Positions 8,292 through 16,940 of a DNA stretch of 64,000 bases are shown piece by piece (the first letter of the stretch is position 1; the number at the start of each line of letters is the position of its first letter). The stretch is from assembly GCF_032464895.1 (NCBI RefSeq), contig NZ_JAWDIC010000001.1, positions 1,674,001 through 1,738,000 of the forward strand. Reading direction: 5' to 3'. The DNA comes from Phycicoccus sp. M110.8 (lineage in GTDB: Bacteria > Actinomycetota > Actinomycetes > Actinomycetales > Dermatophilaceae). The translations under genes were made by a program, and so were the position numbers. Under the pieces are notes generated by a model, which worked only from the letters and a program-made list of their open reading frames with translations, was not told the origin of the DNA and did not search any database.

Positions 8292-8771
8292 ATGGGACGG
8301 GGGGACCTCGCCGTCCGTGACCCGCTGGACGCCCGGGTGGCGAAGGCGGCGACCTCGGTGCCCGCCGGCAGCTACCCCACGTCCCGGTACGTCGACGCGC
8401 GCGGGCGGACGGCCCTGGTGGCGGTCGGGGACCTCGAGGCGGTGTCCGGGTTCGGCACCTTCCTCATGGACGGCGGCGTCCAGTACGCGCACCTGCGCAC
8501 GACCTCGGGTCTGGGTTGCTTCCACGACGGGCGCCGGACCGGTTTCATGCGCGCCGTCACGCCGGACCTTGTCGAGCAGGCGCGGCGCGATGGCTTCGCG
8601 CCGGTGACGACCCGTCTCGGCCCGATCGGCGTCCTCTTCACCCTGGACGGGGAGGGCGACCACCTGGCCCTTGCCGCCTACGAACGCGGCACCGGCAACA
8701 GCATCGGCGTCGTGGTGGACCTGCGGCGCCCACCGGTGCGTGACGGCGCGATCGTCGACCCAGCTCGCTGA
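8292..8771 (+). CDS. Hypothetical protein, second of a small pair
   Basis: I do not recognise this 159-residue soluble protein. It has an alternating strand pattern, for example RTALVAVGDLEAVSGFGTF, and a central LGCFHDGRRTGF with one Cys and one His. The C-terminal half again looks beta-rich (RLGPIGVLFTLDGEGDHLA). There is no signal peptide. Its start, three bases after the previous stop, and the shared strand suggest joint expression with the 109-residue gene. A DUF4241-like or other small beta fold is possible, but I cannot support a family. Confidence 0.55.
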   Translation: MGRGDLAVRDPLDARVAKAATSVPAGSYPTSRYVDARGRTALVAVGDLEAVSGFGTFLMDGGVQYAHLRTTSGLGCFHDGRRTGFMRAVTPDLVEQARRDGFAPVTTRLGPIGVLFTLDGEGDHLALAAYERGTGNSIGVVVDLRRPPVRDGAIVDPAR

Positions 8772-8934
8772 GCCGGCGCAGGCCTTGGGTGGACGCCCGA
8801 CCCGTCGGACTCCTCGATAACCCGTTGAGTGCGGCAAGCGCCACCCGCGACGATGTGCGTCATGGACGAGCGATGAGTTCCGCGACCGACCCCGGTCGAA
8901 ACCCGTGAACCCGCCGACCCGAAGGACCTCTCCC

Positions 8935-10494
8935 ATGACTGCCACCACCGACGACACCGCTGTGCCTCCGGCCGCCGCGGCCGTCGCCCTCGACCCACCC
9001 CTCGCCGCCCGGGACCTGCCCGCGGAGCCGGCACCCCCCACACCGGCACCTGCCACACCCGCACCCGTCCCGGCGACCGTCGACACCACGCTGGTGCTGC
9101 GGATCCTCGTGCTCTCCACGTTCGTGGTCATCCTCAACGAGACGATCATGGTCAACGCGATCCCGCGGCTCATGCGGGACTTCGCGGTGCCGGCCACCAG
9201 CGCCCAGTGGCTCTCGACGGCGTTCATGCTCACCATGGCCGTCGTCATCCCGGCGACCGGCTGGTTCCTCCAGCGGGTCCGGACGCGCACGGCATACGCC
9301 CTCGCCATGGGGCTGTTCGTCACCGGCACCGCGCTGGCCGCCGCGGCCCCGACGTTCGGGGTCCTGCTGGCCGCCCGTGTCGTCCAGGCCAGCGGCACCG
9401 CGGTGATGATGCCCCTGCTGATGACTACGATGATGACGCTCGTCGCGCCGCAGGACCGCGGCCGGGTGATGGGCAACGTCACCCTCGTGATGTCGGTCGC
9501 CCCGGCCCTCGGGCCTGCCGTCTCGGGCGTCCTGCTGCAGCTCGGGTCGTGGCGGCTGATCTTCGCGGTGGTGCTCCCGATCGCCGGCGTGACCGCACTG
9601 CTCGGGCTCCGCGCCCTCGTCGACATCGGCGAGCCCAGCGCCACCCGGATCGACCTGCCCAGCGTGGTCCTTTCGGCCGTCGGCTTCGGCGCGCTCGTCT
9701 ACGGGCTCAGCGGGCTCGGCGAGGGCGGCCGGGCGAGCCACGCGGTGCCGCCGCTGCTCGTGACGGTCGTCGGGGTGCTCGCGCTGGCAGCGTTCGCGCT
9801 GCGCCAGGTGCGGCAGCAGCGTGGCGCCGGCCCGCTGCTCGACCTGCGCACGCTCACCTTCGGGCCGTTCACGATCGCGCTCGCGCTCATGTGCTCGGCG
9901 TTCATGGCGATGATGGGCGCGATGATCCTGCTCCCGCTGTACCTGCAGGACGTCCTCGGGCTCAGCACCCTGTCGACCGGGCTGCTGCTCATGCCCGGCG
10001 GCCTCGCGATGGGGGTGCTCGGCCCGGTCGTCGGCCGCGCGTACGACCGGCTCGGCGCACCCCGGCTCGTCATCCCCGGGGCGGTCGTCATGGCCGGGAC
10101 CCTGGCCCTGTTCACGCAGGTGACGCCGCAGACCTCGCCGTGGCTGGTGCTCGCCGCGCACGTCGTGCTCATGGTGTCGCTGGCACTGATCTTCACGCCC
10201 GTCTTCACCTCCGGCCTGTCCGTCCTGCCGCCGCACCTGTACGCCCACGGCAGCGCCGTCCTGGGGTCCCTGCAGCAGGTTGCGGCCGCGGCCGGCACCG
10301 CCGTCGTCGTGAGCGTCATGGCCGGGCGGGCCGCCACGGCCGCAGAGGGAGGCGCCGCACCGCTGGCCGCCCTCAGCGACGGCATCCGCTGGGGCTTCGG
10401 GGTCGGTGCCGTGCTTGCCGTCGCCGCGGTCGGTATCGCGTTCGCGGTCCGCACCCCGGCCACCACCGGCGAGGGCGGGCCCGCCGGCCACTGA
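8935..10494 (+). CDS. DHA2-family MFS drug:proton antiporter
   Basis: This 519-residue membrane protein has an Ala/Pro-rich cytoplasmic leader of about 45 residues and then about 14 transmembrane helices, the count of the DHA2 (EmrB/QacA) family. The first helix carries the NETIMVNAIPRLMRD form of the family's DxTIVNVALP motif, and helices four and five carry RVVQASGTAVMMP and GPAVSGVLL. Such proteins expel drugs or lipids with proton uptake. GAAGGA lies eight bases before the ATG at 8935; a GTG ten codons upstream is an alternative. No local regulator gene is adjacent, so the substrate is unknown. Confidence 0.9.
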   Translation: MTATTDDTAVPPAAAAVALDPPLAARDLPAEPAPPTPAPATPAPVPATVDTTLVLRILVLSTFVVILNETIMVNAIPRLMRDFAVPATSAQWLSTAFMLTMAVVIPATGWFLQRVRTRTAYALAMGLFVTGTALAAAAPTFGVLLAARVVQASGTAVMMPLLMTTMMTLVAPQDRGRVMGNVTLVMSVAPALGPAVSGVLLQLGSWRLIFAVVLPIAGVTALLGLRALVDIGEPSATRIDLPSVVLSAVGFGALVYGLSGLGEGGRASHAVPPLLVTVVGVLALAAFALRQVRQQRGAGPLLDLRTLTFGPFTIALALMCSAFMAMMGAMILLPLYLQDVLGLSTLSTGLLLMPGGLAMGVLGPVVGRAYDRLGAPRLVIPGAVVMAGTLALFTQVTPQTSPWLVLAAHVVLMVSLALIFTPVFTSGLSVLPPHLYAHGSAVLGSLQQVAAAAGTAVVVSVMAGRAATAAEGGAAPLAALSDGIRWGFGVGAVLAVAAVGIAFAVRTPATTGEGGPAGH

Positions 10495-10500
10495 GCGCCC

Positions 10501-10560
10501 ACCGCCTCGTCCCGCACCGCCTCGTCCCGCACCGTTTCGTCCCCCACCACCTCGTCTCGC
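10501..10560. repeat. 15-base tandem repeat, four copies
   Basis: Four head-to-tail copies of ACCGCCTCGTCCCGC occupy 10501-10560. The first two are identical; the third and fourth carry two to three changes each. The array sits directly behind the MFS stop codon and within the bracketed intergenic segment. Confidence 0.85.
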
Positions 10561-10608
10561 CATCGCGCCGGGATCCCGCCCAGGGTCCCGGCGTGGTGGC
10601 GCGCGGGA

Positions 10609-10645
10609 CTGAGTCAGTGATGCGTCCAGCGCATCACTGACTCAG
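10609..10645 (+). terminator. 16-base perfect hairpin after the MFS gene
   Basis: The arms CTGAGTCAGTGATGCG (10609-10624) and its exact complement (10630-10645) flank the loop TCCAG. No T-tract follows, as is common for actinobacterial terminators. The AT content is higher than its surroundings, so an operator or other protein site is also possible. Confidence 0.55.
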
Positions 10646-10761
10646 CACCACCTACGTCGTGTCCGTGGGCTGCGCCCTGCCGAGCGGCCTCGGCCTGAGG
10701 CCCGAGCCGTCGCGCTCAGGCCCGCCGGTCACTGAGCGCCCACCGTGATGGCTGGTGGGCC

Positions 10762-11463
10762 ATGCTGGCTCCCGTGACCCACCCGCTCGTCGAGGCCGTC
10801 CGCGACGCGCTCGCCCCGGCCGGCGACCCGCAGCGGGCCCGGGCCCAGCAGGCGTACATGAAGTCGGCCATGCCGTTCCGCGGCCTCACCTCGCCCGAGC
10901 TCAAGGCGCTGCTGCGCCCCCTGCTCGCCGACCCGGCGCTGCGCATCGGGGACCGCGCGACGTGGGAGGCGGCGGTGCGCGAGCTCTGGGACGAGGCCAC
11001 CCACCGCGAGGACCGGTATGCCGCGACGGCCCTCGCCGGCCACCGCGCCTACCGCGCGTGGCAGGACGCCGAGACGCTCCCCCTCTACCGGCACCTCGTC
11101 GTCACCGGCGCCTGGTGGGACCACGTCGACGAGGTCGCCACCCACCGGGTCGGCCCGATCCTGTTGTCGCACAAGGGGACCGTCACGCCGGTCGTCCGCT
11201 CCTGGGCCACCGACGAGGACCTGTGGCTGCGCCGCACGAGCGTGATCTGCCAGCTCGGCGCCCGCGACCGCACCGACGTGGAGCTGCTGCGGTACGCCGT
11301 CGAGTCCAACCTCGACGACCCCAGCTTCTGGCTGCGCAAGGCGATCGGCTGGGCGCTGCGCCAGTACGCGCGCACCGACCCCGACTGGGTCCGGGACCGG
11401 GTGGCCGAGTGGGACGGCCGGCTCAGCGGGCTCAGTCGGCGCGAGGCGCTGCGACACCTCTGA
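10762..11463 (+). CDS. AlkD-like DNA alkylation repair protein
   Basis: This 233-residue all-helical protein fits the AlkD/HEAT-repeat DNA glycosylase family, which removes alkylated purines by trapping the extruded nucleotide. KSAMPFRGLTSPELKALLRP is the family's early segment, WWDHVDEVATHRVG the central Asp-bearing helix, and DEDLWLRRTSVICQL and DPSFWLRKAIGWALRQYA are typical later repeats. Length is normal. The ATG at 10762 is used; a GTG four codons on is also possible. Its 3' end overlaps the convergent MFS gene by 32 bases. Confidence 0.88.
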   Translation: MLAPVTHPLVEAVRDALAPAGDPQRARAQQAYMKSAMPFRGLTSPELKALLRPLLADPALRIGDRATWEAAVRELWDEATHREDRYAATALAGHRAYRAWQDAETLPLYRHLVVTGAWWDHVDEVATHRVGPILLSHKGTVTPVVRSWATDEDLWLRRTSVICQLGARDRTDVELLRYAVESNLDDPSFWLRKAIGWALRQYARTDPDWVRDRVAEWDGRLSGLSRREALRHL

Positions 11464-12658
11464 CGACACCGGCGGCCACGACTCCGGCCAGCGCGGACGA
11501 CGCGGCCGCGACGAGGAACGCCCCCGCGATCCGGCCGGCGTCTGACAGCGACCCGGCCGCTGCGGCCCCCACCGACGACCCGACGAGGAACGCCGAGATC
11601 AGCCACGCGAAGGCCTCGGTCGTCGTCCCCCGCGGGGCCAGCCGGTCGACGAGCTGGAACACGCAGGTCAGCACCACCGGCAGCCCCACCCCGCTCGCCA
11701 CGGTGAGCACCGCCATGAGGGGCAGGCTCCGGGGCACCAGCGCCAGCGCGGCATACGTCAGGACGAGCACACCGACGCCGAGCAGCAGGTCACGTCGGGC
11801 GTCCCGGTGCGGAGCCCGCGGGCTGTAGCCGACGCCGCCGGCGAGCGCGCCGAGCGCGTTGGCGGCCACGAGCCACGGCGCCAGGCCGCGGTCGCCCGCC
11901 TGCTCGGCCCACGCGACGAGGGCGACCGCCGGCACGCCGATGGTGAGCCCGACGAGCAGCACCGCGGCATACAGGACGACGAGGCGGTGCGAGCGCAGCG
12001 GACCGAGCCAGTGCCGGTCCTCGTGCACCGGCGGCGTCCAGCCGCGCGACGCGCGGGTCGACGTGAACCACGCCGTGCCTGCGAGCCCGACCACGGCCGC
12101 GGCGACCAGCCCGCCCCCGGCACCGGCCAGCTGCGCGAGCAGCACGACGAGCGGACCGAGGACGAAGACGAGCTCCTGCGCGGCCGCGTCGAGCGCGAAG
12201 GCCGCCGGCACTTGGCGCGGGTGCAGGACCGAGGGCCACAGGGTGCGCAGCGCGGGTTCGAGCGGAGGCGTCGTCAGCCCCGCGACGAGGGCCACGGCCA
12301 GCCCCAGGGCCGTCGGGGTCACGGGGAGCAGCGCCAGGGCCAGCGACGACACCACGGCGCCCAGCACGAGCGGCACGCGCTGCCCGCGCAGGTCCATGGC
12401 GCGAGACAGCGCGGGGCCGCCGAGGCAGCAGCCCAGGGAGTATGCCGCGGTCAGCAGGCCCGCGCGCCCGTACCCGCTGCCGCTGTCGCGCGTGAAGAGG
12501 ACGAGGGCGAGCGGCACCATGCCGTTCGGCAGGCGCCCCACGAGTGCCGACACCAGCAGCCGGCCCACCTGCGGGCGGCGCAGCAGGTCGACCGGGTGGA
12601 CGCCCACGCCGGACGCCCCGGCTGGTGCGGCGGGTGCCGGTTCGTGCGGCTGCGCCAC
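11432..12658 (-). CDS. MFS transporter
   Basis: This 408-residue protein has about 12 transmembrane helices and the features of a major facilitator: LVGRLPNGMVPLALVLF in the first helix and DLRGQRVPLVLG as the loop between helices two and three. It resembles actinobacterial exporters of unknown specificity. Translation starts at a GTG at 12658, two bases before the end of the upstream PIG-L gene, so the two are co-transcribed. A partnership with a mycothiol or sugar deacetylase gene could mean export of a detoxified conjugate, which is inference only. Confidence 0.85.
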   Translation of the reverse strand: MAQPHEPAPAAPAGASGVGVHPVDLLRRPQVGRLLVSALVGRLPNGMVPLALVLFTRDSGSGYGRAGLLTAAYSLGCCLGGPALSRAMDLRGQRVPLVLGAVVSSLALALLPVTPTALGLAVALVAGLTTPPLEPALRTLWPSVLHPRQVPAAFALDAAAQELVFVLGPLVVLLAQLAGAGGGLVAAAVVGLAGTAWFTSTRASRGWTPPVHEDRHWLGPLRSHRLVVLYAAVLLVGLTIGVPAVALVAWAEQAGDRGLAPWLVAANALGALAGGVGYSPRAPHRDARRDLLLGVGVLVLTYAALALVPRSLPLMAVLTVASGVGLPVVLTCVFQLVDRLAPRGTTTEAFAWLISAFLVGSSVGAAAAGSLSDAGRIAGAFLVAAASSALAGVVAAGVVRGVAAPRAD

Positions 12659-12660
12659 GC

Positions 12661-13461
12661 TCAGCCGCCGAACGGCCAGCCCGGGCGCATCCCCGGCTCG
12701 GCACCGGGCTCGATGTAGTGCTCCGTGCCGAACGTCTGCGCGAAGACCTCCTCGGGCATGCCGAGCATCATCTCGATGTCGCTGGCCTGGCTCCGGTGGG
12801 CCTCCAGGGCGGCGCGCCGCTGCGCGAGGTAGCCGCTGACGTCGACCTGCCAGGTGATCTCGGCCTCGGGGGTGCCGAGCGGGTTGCCGTCGTCCATCGG
12901 CTGGTCCGGGTCGTAGGCCTGGTCGGCCATCCCCGCCTCGACCGCGGCCTGGTACGTCCGGCGGATCGCGTCACGGTTCATGGTCGACTCGAGCAGCCGC
13001 GGCCGGCGCCGGGCCAGCTCGGCGGCCCGGTGCACGACCGGGTTGACCTTGACGTGGTCGGGGTGCCCGTAGCCGCCGTGCCAGTCGTAGCCGACCAGCA
13101 CGTCAGCGTCCTCCTCGTCGAGGATGTCGGCCAGGCGGCGGGCGGCCTCGTCGACGTCCGCGCCGTGGAACGAGCCGTCGGCGCCGTTCTGGTCCCAGCC
13201 GCGCATGCCGGAGTCGGCGTAGCCGAGCCAGGCGACGCGCTGCACCCCGAGTGCGGCCGCCGAGGCCAGCGCCTCGCGGCGGCGCCAGTCGACGAGGGTC
13301 TCGCCCTCGGGCAGCCCGGACGCCGGGAGCTCGCCGTGGTCGCCGTTCGTGGCGAACACGGCGACGACGCGGCTGCCCTCGGCGACGGCGCGGGCCATCG
13401 AGCCGGAGGTCTGCGAGGCCTCGTCGTCGGGGTGGGCGTGGAGGAAGACGATCGTGGGCAC
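12661..13461 (-). CDS. PIG-L family deacetylase (MshB/Mca-like)
   Basis: This 266-residue protein carries the HPDDE zinc-site motif at residues 10-14 within LHAHPDDEASQTSGSMA and the second metal-site segment YDWHGGYGHPDH near residue 125. The PIG-L family includes MshB and the mycothiol S-conjugate amidase Mca as well as N-acetylglucosamine deacetylases. The sequence departs from classical Mca in its C-terminal half, so the exact substrate is open. GTG 13461 is chosen because it places VPTIVFLHAHPDDE at the expected N-terminus. It is divergent from the GH3 gene and precedes an MFS gene by two bases. Confidence 0.82.
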   Translation of the reverse strand: MPTIVFLHAHPDDEASQTSGSMARAVAEGSRVVAVFATNGDHGELPASGLPEGETLVDWRRREALASAAALGVQRVAWLGYADSGMRGWDQNGADGSFHGADVDEAARRLADILDEEDADVLVGYDWHGGYGHPDHVKVNPVVHRAAELARRRPRLLESTMNRDAIRRTYQAAVEAGMADQAYDPDQPMDDGNPLGTPEAEITWQVDVSGYLAQRRAALEAHRSQASDIEMMLGMPEEVFAQTFGTEHYIEPGAEPGMRPGWPFGG

Positions 13462-13588
13462 CGCGTCATTCTGCCTGCCGCCGCTGATGTCCTCGCCACC
13501 GGATTTCCGCGAACGGGCAGCGGCCCGCCTGCCGTCCGCCGGTCGACGCCGCAGCGACGGATCGGCCGTCGAGGGCGAGACTGGCACC

Positions 13589-16126
13589 GTGACCGACTAC
13601 GCCGCCCTCGTCGCCCGCCTCGACCTCGAGACCAAGGTGCGCCTCCTCACCGGGGCCACCTCCTTCACCCTCCACGGCGAGGAGTCGATCGGGCTGGCCC
13701 CGATGGCCTTCTCCGACGGCCCGACCGGGGTCCGCGGGCTGAAGTTCACCGGCGGCGAGGAGGTCGCGCTCGTCCCCACCGCCACGCTGCTGTCGGGCGC
13801 CTGGAACGAGGACACCGCCCGCGAGGTCGGCGAGCTGCTCGCCGAGGAGGCCGAGCGCCAGCAGATCCACGTCGTGCTCGGGCCGACCATCAACCTGCAC
13901 CGCACGCCGCTCGGCGGGCGGCTCTTCGAGGCGTACTCGGAGGACCCGCTGCTCACGGGCCGCCTCGCCGCGGCATACGTCAAGGGCCTGCAGGACAAGG
14001 GGATCGGCGCCTGCCCCAAGCACCTCGTGGCCAACGAGTCGGAGACGCTGCGCAACTACATGAACTCGGTGGTGAGCGAGGAGGCGCTGCGCGAGGTCTA
14101 CCTGCTGCCGTTCGAGATCACGGTCGACGACGCGAACCCGTGGTCGATCATGGCGGCCTACAACGACGTCAACGGCGTCGCCGCCACCGAGCAGGACCAC
14201 GTCAACAACGAGGTGGTCAAGGGCGAGTGGGGCTGGGACGGGCTGCTCATGTCCGACTGGTTCGCGACCAAGACGTCCGCGCCCGCCGCGCTGGGCGGCC
14301 TGGACCTCGTCATGCCCGGCCCGGACGGGCCGTGGGGCGAGGAGCTGGTGGCGGACGTGCGCTCCGGCGCGGTGCCCGAGTCGGTGGTGGACGAGCACGT
14401 CGTGCGCCTGCTGCGGCTCGCCGAGCGCGTCGGTGCGCTGGGCGCACCGCAGGACCGGCGGACCTGGCCCACCGACTCGCCCGCCCCGGACTCCCCGCAG
14501 CGCCGCGCCCAGCTGCGCCGCCTGGCCACCGACGGGATGGTGGTGCTGCGCAACGAGGACGGCGTCCTCCCGCTGTCGGGCGAGCAGAGCGTCGCCCTCC
14601 TCGGACGGCACGCGGTCGACACCGTGTGCATGGGCGGCGGCTCGGCGCAGGTGAACCCGCCGCACCAGGTCTCGATCGCCGAGGGGATGCACGCGGTGCT
14701 GGGCGACCGCCTCACCGTCGTCGACGGCGTCGAGGTCCGCGAGCGCGCGCTGCCCGCACCGACCGAGACGATCCGCGACCCGAGGACCGGCACGCCCGGC
14801 CTGCACGTCGAGCACGTGGACGCCGACGGCACGGTCATGCTGGCCGAGCACAGCGACTCCAGCTCGGTGACGACCGGCTGGGACGACACCCTGCCCCGCC
14901 CGACCGAGCAGCTGCGGCTGTCGGCCGAGCTCGTCGCCGGCGGTCCGGTGCGCCTCGGCGCCAGCGGCACCGGTCGCTGGCAGCTGCTCGTCGATGGCAC
15001 CGAGGTGGGCTCCGCCGACCTCGCCGCCGAGGGCGCCGACCCGGGTGAGTCCATGCTCAAGCCGCCGGTCTGGACCACCGACCTGGACCTGCCCGCCGGC
15101 ACCATCGTCGAGGCCGTCCTGACCGTCGTGCGGTCCGAGCCGCAGCCCGGCCCCGACGGGAAGATGAGCACCCTGTCGCACGCCATCGCCTCGGGCATGG
15201 GCATCAAGTCGCTCGTGGTCGCGCCGGTGCCGGCGCCGGCCGACGAGGTCATCGCCGCGGCGGTCGAGGCGGCCCGCGCGGCCGACGTCGCGGTCGTCGT
15301 CGTCGGACTCACGCCCGAGCAGGAGACCGAGGCCACCGACAAGACCACGCTCGCGCTGCCCGGTCGCCAGGACGACCTCGTCGCCGCCGTCGCCGCGGCC
15401 GCCCGCCGCACCGTGGTGGTCGTCAACGCCGCCACCCCGGTGCTCATGCCGTGGGCGCAGGACGTCGACGCGGTGCTCGTCGTCGGGCTCCCCGGGCAGG
15501 AGGGCGGCCACGCGGTGGCGGACGCCCTGCTCGGGATACGCGAGCCCGCCGGGCGGTTGGTCACCTCGTGGCCGGCTGCCGACGGCGCCGCGCCCGCTTG
15601 GGACGTCGAGCCCACCGACCTGCGGCTCGAGTACACCGACGGCACCTTCGTCGGGTACCGCGGCTTCCACGCCGGACGTGCGCCGGCGCCTGCCCACTGG
15701 CTGGGTGCGGGCGAGGGCTACGGCTCCTGGGAGTATGCCGACGCCCGCCTCGCCGGGACCGGCGCCGGGTCCGCTGGTGGGGCCGGTGTGCCCGGCGCAG
15801 CCGATGGGGCCGGGGCCGGTGACGATTCCGGCGCCACCACGCCGACCGTGGAGGTGACCGTGCGCAACACCTCGACGCGGGAGTCCCGCGAGGTCGTGCA
15901 GGTCTACTTCCAGCCCGCCGAGGAGGACCAGCCGGTCCGGCTCGTGGGCTGGACCGGGGTCAGCGTCCCGACCGGCACCGAGACGACCGTCGAGGTCGCG
16001 ACCGAGCCGCGGCTGTGGCGCCGCTGGGACACCGATGCCGGTGCCTGGGCGACCCTCTCGGGCGCGGGCGAGCTGCTCGTCGCCCGGGGGCTGGGGGACG
16101 TGCGCCACCGCATCCCGCTGGGGTGA
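13589..16126 (+). CDS. Glycoside hydrolase family 3 beta-glycosidase
   Basis: This 845-residue GH3 enzyme has the (beta/alpha)8-like domain with MAFSDGPTGVRG near 39-50, the substrate-binding CPKHL at 142-146 and the nucleophile Asp223 in LLMSDWFA. A middle insert (about 440-540) with GTGRWQLLVDGTEVGSADL resembles a PA14-type domain as in some beta-glucosidases. The FnIII-like C-terminal domain ends the protein. No signal peptide is visible, so it acts in the cytosol on imported oligosaccharides. GTG 13589 starts the conserved region. It is convergent with the catabolic operon to its right and may share its sugars, which is inference. Confidence 0.92.
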   Translation: MTDYAALVARLDLETKVRLLTGATSFTLHGEESIGLAPMAFSDGPTGVRGLKFTGGEEVALVPTATLLSGAWNEDTAREVGELLAEEAERQQIHVVLGPTINLHRTPLGGRLFEAYSEDPLLTGRLAAAYVKGLQDKGIGACPKHLVANESETLRNYMNSVVSEEALREVYLLPFEITVDDANPWSIMAAYNDVNGVAATEQDHVNNEVVKGEWGWDGLLMSDWFATKTSAPAALGGLDLVMPGPDGPWGEELVADVRSGAVPESVVDEHVVRLLRLAERVGALGAPQDRRTWPTDSPAPDSPQRRAQLRRLATDGMVVLRNEDGVLPLSGEQSVALLGRHAVDTVCMGGGSAQVNPPHQVSIAEGMHAVLGDRLTVVDGVEVRERALPAPTETIRDPRTGTPGLHVEHVDADGTVMLAEHSDSSSVTTGWDDTLPRPTEQLRLSAELVAGGPVRLGASGTGRWQLLVDGTEVGSADLAAEGADPGESMLKPPVWTTDLDLPAGTIVEAVLTVVRSEPQPGPDGKMSTLSHAIASGMGIKSLVVAPVPAPADEVIAAAVEAARAADVAVVVVGLTPEQETEATDKTTLALPGRQDDLVAAVAAAARRTVVVVNAATPVLMPWAQDVDAVLVVGLPGQEGGHAVADALLGIREPAGRLVTSWPAADGAAPAWDVEPTDLRLEYTDGTFVGYRGFHAGRAPAPAHWLGAGEGYGSWEYADARLAGTGAGSAGGAGVPGAADGAGAGDDSGATTPTVEVTVRNTSTRESREVVQVYFQPAEEDQPVRLVGWTGVSVPTGTETTVEVATEPRLWRRWDTDAGAWATLSGAGELLVARGLGDVRHRIPLG

Positions 16127-16208
16127 GCCCACGGCATACGCTGGCCGACGTCCCCGCCACCGTCCGGGCGCGCTGGGGCCGCTCCTGACGTCCGCGGGGT
16201 CCGGGCGA

Positions 16209-16940
16209 TCAGAGTGAGGCGCCCCCGCAGACCTGCCAGTGCTGGCCGGTCACCATGGCACCGTCCGGTCCGAGCAGGTGTGCCACCAGCGCGGCGACCT
16301 CCTCGGGCTCGACCAGCCGGCCGAGCGGCGGGACCGCGACGGGGGTGGCCGATCGACGTGGGTCCTGGAGCATCGCCGTCCGGGTGGGGCCGGGCTCGAC
16401 GACGTTGACGGTCACCCGGCGCGGCGCGAGCTCCTGCGCCCACGAGCGGGCGAGGCCGCGCAGCGCGGCCTTGCTCGCGGCATACAGGCTCTTGCCCGCC
16501 ACCCCGGCTGCGGTGCGGCTGCCGACGAGGACGATCCGTCCGCCGTCGTCGAGGCGGTCGACGAGCGCGTGTGCGAGGGTCGTCGCGGCGCCGACGTGCA
16601 CGTCGTACATGCGGCGCCCGGACTCCGGGTCGAGGTCGGCCAAGGTCCCGCTCTCCTGGAACCCGGCGGCGTGGACGAGCGCCCGCACCGAGGCCAGGTC
16701 GGCGGTCACGGCAGCCGGTGCCGCAGGGTCCGACAGGTCGCACGGTCGCCAGTCCAGGCCCTCGAGGCCCGGGTCCCGCCGGGACAACCCGACGACGCGC
16801 CAGCCGTCGGCGAGGAGGCGGACGGCGACCGCCCGGCCGATGCCCGAGCTCGCGCCCGTGACGACGGCGGTGCCGGCAGCGCCGGCCCCGGCGGTGCTCG
16901 CGCCGGCGCTGCGGGCGCCGGTGCTCCTGGCGCCGCTCAC
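16209..16940 (-). CDS. SDR-family NAD(P)-dependent oxidoreductase
   Basis: This 243-residue short-chain dehydrogenase has an unusual Ser/Ala/Gly/Thr repeat leader (residues 1-24), then the TGASSGIG cofactor motif at 28-35, catalytic Ser141, and YAASK with Tyr153 and Lys157. It ends the nine-gene operon; its GTG start overlaps the stop of the sialidase-fold gene as GTGA. Family members oxidise or reduce sugar or steroid hydroxyls. In this context it may oxidise a sugar or sugar-acid intermediate, which is inference. The low-complexity leader is probably a local expansion. Confidence 0.88.
   Translation of the reverse strand: MSGARSTGARSAGASTAGAGAAGTAVVTGASSGIGRAVAVRLLADGWRVVGLSRRDPGLEGLDWRPCDLSDPAAPAAVTADLASVRALVHAAGFQESGTLADLDPESGRRMYDVHVGAATTLAHALVDRLDDGGRIVLVGSRTAAGVAGKSLYAASKAALRGLARSWAQELAPRRVTVNVVEPGPTRTAMLQDPRRSATPVAVPPLGRLVEPEEVAALVAHLLGPDGAMVTGQHWQVCGGASL

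Larger units (their letters stand above)
10477..10745. repeat. 28-base imperfect direct repeat pair
   Basis: The last codons and stop of the MFS gene (10477-10504) are repeated at 10718-10745 with 26 of 28 bases identical. The shared core is CACTGAGCGCCCACCG with one change just before it. The copies bracket about 213 bases that hold the tandem repeat and hairpin described separately. The arrangement could come from a partial duplication or from insertion of the bracketed segment. Confidence 0.7.

Noticed and set aside
12544-15048. An 834-codon plus-strand frame spanning the PIG-L gene and GH3
   Set aside because: It is out of frame with GH3 and antisense to the deacetylase; no start, ribosome-binding site or domain supports it.
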